Shown here one piece after another: positions 1 to 6,119 of a stretch of 7,125 bases of DNA. The translations under genes and the position numbers were made by a program. Source of the DNA: Phycisphaerae bacterium (GTDB lineage: Bacteria > Planctomycetota > Phycisphaerae > WQYP01); the NCBI GenBank assembly GCA_013044065.1, contig JABEVA010000189.1:1-7125 (forward strand). The letters run 5' to 3'. The stretch's first letter is position 1. Every line of letters begins with the position of its first letter. A model generated the notes under the pieces. That model was not told where the DNA came from, made no database searches, and saw only the letters and a list, made by a program, of their open reading frames with translations.

Positions 1-90
1 ACTCGATTCGGTTGCGCCTTGGGGGGGGGCGGTGGCGGGAGGATCGGCTGGTAATTTTGAATTTTGTTGGCCCGCCGGGAGCCCCGTCCA

Positions 91-159
91 TCGGGACGCC
101 ACGGTCCCGAAAATCTTCGGGACCGGGCTGGAAGATGGCGCAATCCCGATGCATCGGGA
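91..159. repeat. Cluster of alternating TCGGGA/TCCCGA inverted repeats forming hairpins
   Basis: The hexamer TCGGGA occurs at 91-96, 117-122 and 154-159, and its reverse complement TCCCGA at 105-110 and 144-149, so the five copies alternate in orientation. Three structures result. Arms TCGGGAC (91-97) and GTCCCGA (104-110) form a 7-bp stem. Arms CGGTCCCGAA (102-111) and TTCGGGACCG (116-125) form a perfect 10-bp stem with a 4-base loop. Bases 144-159 are a perfect 16-base palindrome. The first two stems share the arm at 104-110 and cannot form together. No U-run follows on either strand, so this is not a classical intrinsic terminator. It could be a 3' end structure of an off-window gene, a regulatory leader or an operator array; function is inferred only. 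Confidence 0.75.
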
Positions 160-242
160 GCGGAAAAGTGGCGGATGTTTTCATCAGGCCGGTGCAGGGC
201 TGACATTTCTGTTTCACCACGACATCTGATTTCCGTCGCGCC

Positions 243-271
243 TTTACCGCAGCGGGTGCTTGGCGTAAACT
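243..271 (+). promoter_or_regulatory. Candidate sigma70-type promoter for the dapL transcript
   Basis: TTTACC (243-248) matches the -35 consensus TTGACA at four of six positions. TAAACT (266-271) matches the -10 consensus TATAAT at four of six. The spacer is exactly 17 nt. Transcription would begin near 278, giving a leader of about 70 nt before dapL. The inverted-repeat cluster would then lie upstream of the transcript. Such matches arise by chance fairly often, so this is only a candidate. Confidence 0.3.
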
Positions 272-349
272 CACCGGGCTAAAGATGGAACGGCTGTCGG
301 CGGGGCGTGTCCGTGGCAGACCGGATGGTTTTCTTTTTGGAACGCAGGC

Positions 350-1528
350 ATGGCTTTTACCAAATCAGATCGGCTGGCCCAGTTACCGCCTTACCTGTTC
401 ATTGAAATTGACAAAAAAAAGCGGAATCTCCTGGCGGCGGGCAAGGATGTCATTAACCTGGGGGTGGGAGATCCGGATTTACCGACGCATCGGTTTATCA
501 TTGACGAGATGGCCAAGGCTATCTACGACCCGAAAAATCACCGTTACCCGTTTGACGAGGGCGTGCCGGCATTTCGGAGAGCGGCCGTAGCGTTTATGCA
601 GCGGCGTTTTGGCGTGTCGGTCGACGCGGATCGGGAAATCATTACCACCATCGGATCCAAGGATGGCATTGCCCATTTGCCTTTGGCGGTCATAAACTCT
701 GGCGATGTGGTGCTGGTACCGCAGCCCGGTTATCCGGTCTATGCCACCGGTACGACGTTTGCCGGGGGACGTGTTTTCACGATGCCGCTGTTGGAGGCCA
801 ATAACTTTCTGCCGGATCTGGAGGCGATTCCGGAAGATATTCGACGGCAGGCGAAACTGCTGTGGTTGAATTATCCCAACAATCCGACGGCGGCGACGGC
901 ACCAATCGAGTTTTACCGCCAGGCGGTGAAAATGGCTCGAGAGTATGGTTGGGTGATTGCCAATGATCTGGCTTATGGGGAGGTATATTTTGAGCAAGCT
1001 CCACGAAGCATTCTGGAAGTTCCGGGGGCGGCAGAGGTCGCCATTGAATTTCACTCACTTTCCAAAAGCTTCAATATGACGGGATGGCGAATCGGCTGGG
1101 CGACCGGCAATGGGGCCATTGTCGCCGCCCTGGGGCAGGTGAAGGGCAACGTGGATTCGGGGCAGTTTAATGCCATTCAAGTGGCGGGGGCCGCGGCGCT
1201 GGAACATTATGACCATCCGGATGTAAAAAAGCAGATGGACATTTACCGTGGCCGGCGTGATGCCCTGCACGGGGGGCTAAGCAGTCTGGGCTGGAAATTT
1301 CGCAAACCGACGGCTGGATTTTTCTGCTGGGTCAACACGCCGGGTGGGTTGCGATCCATGGATTTGTGCGCCCGTTTGCTGGACGAGGCGCATGTTGTCA
1401 CGGTGCCGGGGGCGGGGTTTGGCCCCGCCGGTGAAGGCTATCTACGCATGGCTCTCACCGTGGATGAAGGCCGCATTCATCAGGCGGTAAAGCGCATAGG
1501 CGAGATGAAATGGGCGAGCACGCCTTAG
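350..1528 (+). CDS. dapL: LL-diaminopimelate aminotransferase (DapL type)
   Basis: This is a PLP-dependent class I/II (fold type I) aminotransferase, 392 aa. By family it converts tetrahydrodipicolinate plus glutamate to LL-2,6-diaminopimelate and 2-oxoglutarate in one step, bypassing DapD/DapC/DapE, for lysine and peptidoglycan synthesis in the cytosol. Visible landmarks are the N-terminal SDRLAQLPPYLF segment typical of DapL, GVGDPDLPT (38-46), the cofactor phosphate-binding GSK (102-104), NYPNNPT (174-180) with Asn178, Asp206 for the pyridine nitrogen, HSLSKS (235-240) with Schiff-base Lys239, and Arg366 for the substrate carboxylate. Length is normal and no key residue is missing. ATG 350 places the family N-terminus correctly; the ribosome binding site is weak. 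It is the first gene of a probable three-gene transcript. The main alternative is a related aspartate/alanine aminotransferase, which sequence alone cannot wholly exclude. Confidence 0.88.
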   Translation: MAFTKSDRLAQLPPYLFIEIDKKKRNLLAAGKDVINLGVGDPDLPTHRFIIDEMAKAIYDPKNHRYPFDEGVPAFRRAAVAFMQRRFGVSVDADREIITTIGSKDGIAHLPLAVINSGDVVLVPQPGYPVYATGTTFAGGRVFTMPLLEANNFLPDLEAIPEDIRRQAKLLWLNYPNNPTAATAPIEFYRQAVKMAREYGWVIANDLAYGEVYFEQAPRSILEVPGAAEVAIEFHSLSKSFNMTGWRIGWATGNGAIVAALGQVKGNVDSGQFNAIQVAGAAALEHYDHPDVKKQMDIYRGRRDALHGGLSSLGWKFRKPTAGFFCWVNTPGGLRSMDLCARLLDEAHVVTVPGAGFGPAGEGYLRMALTVDEGRIHQAVKRIGEMKWASTP

Positions 1529-1537
1529 ATTGTGCAC

Positions 1538-1544
1538 TTAGGAG
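1538..1544 (+). promoter_or_regulatory. Ribosome binding site deciding the GT87 gene start
   Basis: TTAGGAG lies in the short gap after dapL. It is 3 nt before a GTG at 1548 and 9 nt before a second in-frame GTG at 1554. The 9-nt spacing is close to optimal and the 3-nt spacing is poor, so 1554 is the likelier start. There is no ATG nearby in this frame. Confidence 0.6.
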
Positions 1545-1553
1545 TTTGTGGTA

Positions 1554-2912
1554 GTGGCCAACCTCCCATCCAATAAGATCACGGGCAATTCAGCTCGGGA
1601 TATCCGGCGTGTGGTGGCGTGGATTGTGGTGGGTATTGCCGTCGCCAGCACGGTGGTGGCGGTCATTCAGGCCCGCCAGCGGCAACTCAAAAAGGAGCGA
1701 ACGCACAGCACGCATCAGGTCAATGATTTTGATCGTTGGATGACCGAGGTGCCGCAATTTCTGCAGCAACACGTCAACTACGTTTCAGACAGCTTTCCCA
1801 CGCCGCCGGTCACGCTGCTGGTTTTTGCTCCCCTGACCTGGATGTCGCCTCCGAATGCCCAGTTTGTGTGGGTATGCTGCAAATTCTTTTTGGCTTCGGG
1901 AATCTTTCTCTTGGCGCTAGAAATGGTCCGGCGTACCGGCGTGGAACCATCGATTCTGGCGTTGTTGCTGGTATTAGCGGTGTGGCTCTGGCCGGTGTTG
2001 GGCGACATGCAGGAGGGCCAGACCAATTTACTGATGCTGCTGCCGCTGACCGCGGGCCTGTGGCTGATCCAGAGGGACGATTGGCCTGGACAAAGTGCAG
2101 GCGGATTGCTGGTGGCGCTGGCGATATGTATTAAGGTGACGCCGATTATTTTTCTGATTTACCTGCTCTGGCAAAGGCGATTTTTGGCGTCGCTGGGGGT
2201 GCTGGTGGGCATGGGTGTATGGCTGCTGGCCGTGCCGGCTCTGGCCTTTGGCTGGCATCAAAATCTGCTTTGGCTGAACCAATGGGTGCATATTATGATA
2301 TTGCCATACGTTGAACATGGCCGGGTGGAATACTACGTCGGCCAGTCGGTGCCAAGTTTCCTTTCACGCTTGTTTCGCCATGTGCCGGCGTTTATGTACG
2401 ACAAACACACCGGGCATCCGTTGGCCCAATATGTCAATGTATGGAAGTTGTCCCGCAATGTCAGTGATTGGCTGATTCGCGGCATTTTGGTGGTGGTGGG
2501 CGGTGTGGGTTTGTATTGGATGCGCAAGCGCGTTGCCAACGCCCGCAGCCGCGACTACGTATTGCAGATCGGTGCTGTGGCGGCATTCATGCTCTGGGCT
2601 TCACCGCGCACCTGGGTTCCGCATTATGTTTCGCTGATATTCACCCTGATGGCGGTAGCCATGGTGCTTAGCGATCCGGCGCAGGCCTACACCAAGCGAC
2701 GGCAGGCCGCCCTGGCTTTGGCGGTGACCGCTTTTCTGATGTTTTTAACCACGGACATCGGCAAGGTGTTCGGGCCTAATGGCCACCGCTGGCTCTTGAC
2801 CATCGGCGTATCGCTGTGGGGCTCGGTGCTGCTGATGTACGTGATTTTTACGGCCCGCCAAAAACAGCGCCGGGCCGCGGATTCGCCGTCGGCAGGACTC
2901 CTGGAATCTTAG
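1554..2912 (+). CDS. GT87/DUF2029-family polytopic membrane glycosyltransferase
   Basis: This is a 452-aa integral membrane protein with about ten to twelve hydrophobic segments. A membrane anchor is near 20-38, followed by an acidic stretch (Asp58, Asp60) in the first large loop. The order of motifs matches GT87 (DUF2029): FPTPPVTLL (81-89) before a hydrophobic helix, GDMQEGQTN (150-158), AGG...AICIKVTP (182-197), GQSVPSFLSRLF (263-274) and SPRTWVPHY (350-358). Characterised GT87 and related GT-C enzymes move a mannose or arabinose from a polyprenyl-phosphate donor outside the cytoplasmic membrane; donor and acceptor here are unknown. The C-terminal tail (433-452) is basic and probably cytoplasmic. 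The start is the GTG best spaced from TTAGGAG; GTG 1548 would add two residues. It lies about 25 nt after dapL and 2 nt before folK, suggesting co-transcription. Confidence 0.78.
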   Translation: MANLPSNKITGNSARDIRRVVAWIVVGIAVASTVVAVIQARQRQLKKERTHSTHQVNDFDRWMTEVPQFLQQHVNYVSDSFPTPPVTLLVFAPLTWMSPPNAQFVWVCCKFFLASGIFLLALEMVRRTGVEPSILALLLVLAVWLWPVLGDMQEGQTNLLMLLPLTAGLWLIQRDDWPGQSAGGLLVALAICIKVTPIIFLIYLLWQRRFLASLGVLVGMGVWLLAVPALAFGWHQNLLWLNQWVHIMILPYVEHGRVEYYVGQSVPSFLSRLFRHVPAFMYDKHTGHPLAQYVNVWKLSRNVSDWLIRGILVVVGGVGLYWMRKRVANARSRDYVLQIGAVAAFMLWASPRTWVPHYVSLIFTLMAVAMVLSDPAQAYTKRRQAALALAVTAFLMFLTTDIGKVFGPNGHRWLLTIGVSLWGSVLLMYVIFTARQKQRRAADSPSAGLLES

Positions 2913-2914
2913 CC

Positions 2915-3415
2915 ATGCCGCATTATGCTTATATCGGGTTGGGCAGCAATCTCGGCCGTCGGGAGGTGAATATCGGTCAGGCCATTGGGCGCATGGGGCT
3001 GCTTTCGCAGACGCTGGTGGACAGGCAATCGTCCGTGATGGAAACCAGGCCTGTCGGGGGACCGCCGGGGCAGGGCGATTATCTTAATGCGGTGGTGGGA
3101 CTAAGCACGGGGCTAAACCCGGTGGAACTGCTGCAGGGGTTGTTGGCCATCGAGGGCGCCATGGGGCGCAATCGTGGCTGTGAGGTGCGTCATGGTCCGC
3201 GGGTGATTGATCTGGATATCCTTCTCTTTGATCAGGTGGTATGCGAGCTACCGGGCCTGAGGCTTCCGCACCCGCGCCTGGCGGAAAGAATGTTTGTGCT
3301 GGTTCCGCTGGCGGAATTGGTGCCGGATTTGCAGCATCCGGTACTGAAGCTCTCCATACGTCAACTGCTGGAACAAGCCGGTTCGGCGGCACCGCCGGGG
3401 GCATCGCTAATTTGA
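2915..3415 (+). CDS. folK: 2-amino-4-hydroxy-6-hydroxymethyldihydropteridine pyrophosphokinase (HPPK)
   Basis: HPPK transfers pyrophosphate from ATP to 6-hydroxymethyl-7,8-dihydropterin, the step before dihydropteroate synthase in folate synthesis, in the cytosol. The 166-aa product has normal length for a stand-alone HPPK. Visible motifs are GLGSNLGRR (8-16), ETRPVGGPPGQGDYLNAVV (43-61) for pterin binding, MGRNR (83-87), the hallmark GPRVIDLDILLF (94-105) with magnesium-binding Asp99 and Asp101, and LPHPRLAERMFVL (117-129) with His119 and Arg125. The frame stays open upstream to 2816 inside the glycosyltransferase gene, but ATG 2915 puts the GLGSN motif at the expected distance from the N-terminus. 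It starts 2 nt after the previous stop, so translation is probably coupled. No folB or folP fusion is present; the last 12 or so residues are low complexity. Confidence 0.95.
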   Translation: MPHYAYIGLGSNLGRREVNIGQAIGRMGLLSQTLVDRQSSVMETRPVGGPPGQGDYLNAVVGLSTGLNPVELLQGLLAIEGAMGRNRGCEVRHGPRVIDLDILLFDQVVCELPGLRLPHPRLAERMFVLVPLAELVPDLQHPVLKLSIRQLLEQAGSAAPPGASLI

Positions 3416-3494
3416 ATATCTGTGGTGCCAGCCGCGGCTATGGAGGGCCTGGCGGTCCGGGGTTCATACGTAACATGGTGCGGCCAGGTCCGGG
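3416..3494. other. Short convergent intergenic gap
   Basis: These 79 nt separate the 3' ends of folK (plus) and the vWA gene (minus). They contain the 10-base palindrome AGCCGCGGCT (3430-3439) and the octamer GGTCCGGG twice. There is no stem followed by a T-run on either strand, so no intrinsic terminator can be supported. Confidence 0.5.
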
Positions 3495-5960
3495 CTACTG
3501 CAACTGCCATTTCCGTCGCAGAAACCATTCGCAGGAAAGGGCCGCGATAAAGAGCAAAAAAAACGCCTTATTATCATACAAGGGATAGGAAGTTCGCTCA
3601 ACAGTTGATCCTGGGGGCTGGGCGGCCTGAATTCGCCGGGCCAAAGCATTAATGCCGGCCAGTTCGGCGTAGCTGCCTCCCGTAAGCCTGGCGATGCGCT
3701 GCAAGATGGTCGGCTCGGCGGCAAGTTTGTCCATTTCGCCACCGGGCGAAGTGACATAGAAATCGCTGGAATCCTGACCCAGACGGTGGCCGTGCATGGT
3801 AGCGGTAAAGACTACGTGATACTTGCCCATGGCGTGGGGCATGATATTGCGTTTGTACATGCCCGGCTGACGGTCTTCGGCGTGCAAGCGAACGGTGCGG
3901 GTTTTGCCGGCTGCATTGGTGATCAGAGCGTGTACGTGGGCATAACGGGTGGATTGGCCGTGCATATCCGTTACGGCAACGCGCAGGCGTACGGTGTCAT
4001 TGGATTGATATCGTTGTTTGCGGATCATGGCGGTCACGGAGGGGCCATTGGAGGTTTTGGTCTTGGATTGGCCCGCCAGCCAATTCACCAGTTGGCCCCA
4101 AAACCGCAGGTAGGGTGATTTGGCTCCAAGCGTGCGTAAAATCAGCCGCCAGCGATAAGTGGTGTCGCCGGCGAAAGCGGCGCTGCGGCCTTTACCATAA
4201 TGTTGCACCGCCAGAACGATGGCGGGTTTGCCATCCACCTGGGCCGCGGGGTTGGTAAGTAGTACGGTGGCACCGGGCCTGGCACCGGCAAAAGCCACGC
4301 AGCCTTCCAGATCCGGCAGGTGTTGAAGGGCGGGCTTGCCATTGGGCTGCGTAAACCAACTCGTAATGCCTTGTAAAACAGGACTCGCTGCGCCAAAGGC
4401 CGTCAATTGCGGCACAAAAGCCTCCGATAACTGCGCCGGTGTGGTCATTTGCAGGTGCACCGGGAATACCGGTGCCAGCCTGGATTCTCCCCAGCCGCCG
4501 ACGGCGAAATTGCGCTGACCGCCGATCATGATAAAACCCGCCCCATGTTGCACCGCCTGTTGAAGGTCGGACTGTTGCTGTGGTGAGAGAAAATTTGCGC
4601 TCACATCGCCAAGCATAATGACTTTGAAACGTTCCCATTGTTTCAGGGTTGTCGGCAGGCCGGTAAGGGTCTTTCCACCGGCACTTCCGCGAATCATAAA
4701 ATATCCCGGGCGGGTGCGGATCAGGCTTACCAGGCTGATGTTGGGATTCATGGCCAGATCGTTGTACAAGGGGCCTACTTCCGGCCGTACCCGGCCTTCG
4801 ATGTACAGCATCCGGATTTTGGGATTGGTGATGAGCATGGGAAATTCCTGCTCGTTGCCGGCGGTGGATCGCTCTTCGGGCAACACGGGAATGCGCACAT
4901 GCAGCACCATCCGGCCCACATGGTGCGGTGTAAATTCCAGTTTGACGTTTTGGGGTGCACGACCGGAATGCAAGACCAGTCGGTGTGACTGCAGCGGTTT
5001 TTTGTTGTGATCCAGAAACACCCGAACGGTGCGATCGTTGAGGGAGGTGGAACGGATGAGGGCGGTCAGCGTGACTTGCGTATCCACCGGGGCCGTTTGC
5101 GGGCCATCGATGCGGACGATTTGAATTTGCGGTACACCTGTGGCTTTAGCGGATGTACTGCCGACGCGCACGGTATAAACCGGCGTGCCCAGATGACGCA
5201 GCGAACCAATTTTACTGGGGCCATTTTGGATGCCGTCGCTGAAAAGCACCACCGCGGTAGCCCCGGAATTGGTAGCCATTTTGATGGCCGTGGGCAGGTC
5301 CGTCATGGTGCCGTCGGGCGCGATGCGGTTCCATTGTCGGGGCGAAGTAAGCGGTCCGTTATGTTTGCCGTCATAGGCGAAGCACAGAAGGTGAAACTGA
5401 TTCCGGAGATCTTTGATCAACATTTTTGCACCCAGGGTGCATTGCAGGTATCGGCTGGGCTGGTTGGGGGCATCGTTAACACTCATGGAACCAGAAGCGT
5501 CAATGACCACGCCCAACGTGCCGATATGTTCGGGGCGATGGACCAAGGCCAGCACCGGTTGAAACAACAGGAGCAATAAAAAAATTGCGGCCAGAAAGCG
5601 CAGCGCAAAAAGAATCGCCATCCGCGATTTGCCGAGATAGCGGTAAACGGTTTTGTAGAACAGCCAGATGGTAAGTCCCACGGTGGCCGCGGTAAAAACC
5701 AGGGCTACCGGTACGGAGCGCATTTCCGGCAAAAGGACTGACGCCACGGCAAAGACAGCGGCGGCCGCGCCTGCCACCAGGCTTAGCAGCGAACTTTTTT
5801 CTGGATCCTGTCTGCCGCCGGCGCGGCCCTTGCGTGGGGACCGACGCAGTTGCAAAACCCCGTAGCCTATCAAGGCGGCTCCCAGCACCAGCATCACCAG
5901 TGCCCACCAAGCCGCGCCGTGCTGGCCGAGAAAATGAATTTCAATCGCTGCGATCGTCAT
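3495..5960 (-). CDS. Membrane-anchored vWA protein with non-catalytic GATase1-like domain
   Basis: The product is 821 aa. Four hydrophobic segments lie near 18-37, 57-77, 83-103 and 115-139, and one near 798-813 followed by basic EWFLRRKW. Charge distribution puts residues 140-797 outside the cytoplasmic membrane. A von Willebrand A domain follows (about 148-270) with MIDAS DASGS (154-158), a Thr near 218-220 and SDG (241-243), so metal-dependent ligand binding is likely. Next are an Ig-like region (about 280-378), a GATase1-like Rossmann region (about 382-600; RMLYIEG, VIMLGD, GAGFIMIGG) and a second beta-sandwich (about 640-737). No cysteine occurs between 380 and 490, so amidotransferase chemistry is unlikely. 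Similar proteins are common in Planctomycetota, often near moxR, DUF58 and batA-like genes, none seen here. ATG 5960 is preceded by a weak GGA 8 nt upstream. The role, perhaps envelope assembly or stress, is unknown. Confidence 0.82.
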   Translation of the reverse strand: MTIAAIEIHFLGQHGAAWWALVMLVLGAALIGYGVLQLRRSPRKGRAGGRQDPEKSSLLSLVAGAAAAVFAVASVLLPEMRSVPVALVFTAATVGLTIWLFYKTVYRYLGKSRMAILFALRFLAAIFLLLLLFQPVLALVHRPEHIGTLGVVIDASGSMSVNDAPNQPSRYLQCTLGAKMLIKDLRNQFHLLCFAYDGKHNGPLTSPRQWNRIAPDGTMTDLPTAIKMATNSGATAVVLFSDGIQNGPSKIGSLRHLGTPVYTVRVGSTSAKATGVPQIQIVRIDGPQTAPVDTQVTLTALIRSTSLNDRTVRVFLDHNKKPLQSHRLVLHSGRAPQNVKLEFTPHHVGRMVLHVRIPVLPEERSTAGNEQEFPMLITNPKIRMLYIEGRVRPEVGPLYNDLAMNPNISLVSLIRTRPGYFMIRGSAGGKTLTGLPTTLKQWERFKVIMLGDVSANFLSPQQQSDLQQAVQHGAGFIMIGGQRNFAVGGWGESRLAPVFPVHLQMTTPAQLSEAFVPQLTAFGAASPVLQGITSWFTQPNGKPALQHLPDLEGCVAFAGARPGATVLLTNPAAQVDGKPAIVLAVQHYGKGRSAAFAGDTTYRWRLILRTLGAKSPYLRFWGQLVNWLAGQSKTKTSNGPSVTAMIRKQRYQSNDTVRLRVAVTDMHGQSTRYAHVHALITNAAGKTRTVRLHAEDRQPGMYKRNIMPHAMGKYHVVFTATMHGHRLGQDSSDFYVTSPGGEMDKLAAEPTILQRIARLTGGSYAELAGINALARRIQAAQPPGSTVERTSYPLYDNKAFFLLFIAALSCEWFLRRKWQLQ

Positions 5961-6119
5961 GAGCGTTATCCGTTATCGCCATAGTGAGCCGGGAAAGTTT
6001 TCCGTTAAGCCCAGTCTTGGATTAACGTGGCCGGACCAATTTTGTTGTCCCGCCGCCAAGCACCGCCGGCGCTGCTTGGCCTTGGAGGCTTCGCCGGGGC
6101 ATGTTGCGATGGGGTATTT
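5961..6119. other. Intergenic region between DUF1015 gene and vWA gene
   Basis: This 159-nt spacer lies between two minus-strand genes. It holds a strong inverted repeat at 6055-6080. It also has a perfect tandem 7-mer (CGTTATC at 5964-5970 and 5971-5977 on the plus strand) that ends 3 nt from the vWA start and so overlaps its ribosome-binding region. I see no convincing -35/-10 pair. A separate promoter for the vWA gene is plausible from the gap length but not shown. Confidence 0.5.
6055..6080 (-). terminator. Inverted repeat downstream of DUF1015 gene, possible 3' end structure
   Basis: Arms GCCAAGCA (6055-6062) and TGCTTGGC (6073-6080) are perfect reverse complements. The intervening ten bases are also nearly self-complementary, with a single C/C mismatch. 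In the minus direction it begins about 40 nt after the DUF1015 stop codon. No U-tract follows, so it may stabilise the mRNA end or act with Rho and is not a standard intrinsic terminator. It could also be a protein-binding site. Confidence 0.4.

Larger units (their letters stand above)
1..349. other. Non-coding leader region upstream of dapL
   Basis: No convincing gene is visible here. Short open frames exist on the plus strand, for example 12-203 and 32-229, but they overlap each other. Their translations are rich in Gly, Arg and Pro, show no recognisable motif, and lack a clear ribosome binding site. They look like by-products of GC-rich DNA. The stretch holds a G9 run (21-29), a cluster of inverted repeats (91-159), a candidate promoter (243-271) and a T-rich stretch (329-338) just before the dapL start. 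A gene ending just left of the window could use the hairpins as a 3' end, but that gene is not visible. Confidence 0.6.

Noticed and set aside
1..349. Lysine riboswitch or T-box controlling dapL
   Set aside because: I could not find the conserved cores of either class. The visible pairing is a set of simple hexamer-based hairpins, not the multi-helix junction expected.
413..421. Slippery A-AAA-AAG heptamer in correct phase within dapL (codons 22-24), possible programmed -1 frameshift
   Set aside because: It encodes the Lys-Lys-Lys of the normal DapL N-terminal helix, a shift here would give only a short peptide, and no evident downstream structure or product supports it.
285..590. 101-aa open frame overlapping the dapL start on the plus strand
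   Set aside because: It is in another frame of a well-supported gene, has no ribosome binding site, and its Arg/Trp-rich translation shows no motif.
479..1054. 191-aa antisense frame inside dapL
   Set aside because: dapL is supported by many catalytic motifs. The antisense product is His/Arg-rich with no domain signature, as expected of a GC-rich shadow.
2816..2914. 33-residue N-terminal extension of FolK from an upstream ATG
   Set aside because: It overlaps the end of the glycosyltransferase gene, and HPPK proteins begin only a few residues before the GLGSN motif, which fits ATG 2915.
3416..3494. Bidirectional terminator between the convergent genes
   Set aside because: Only a 10-base palindrome is present, with no stem plus T-run in either direction.
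5007..5579. 190-aa plus-strand frame antisense to the vWA gene, and the similar 130-aa frame at 4618-5010
   Set aside because: Both lie wholly within the clearly coding vWA and GATase-like regions on the other strand, and neither shows a recognisable motif or start signal.
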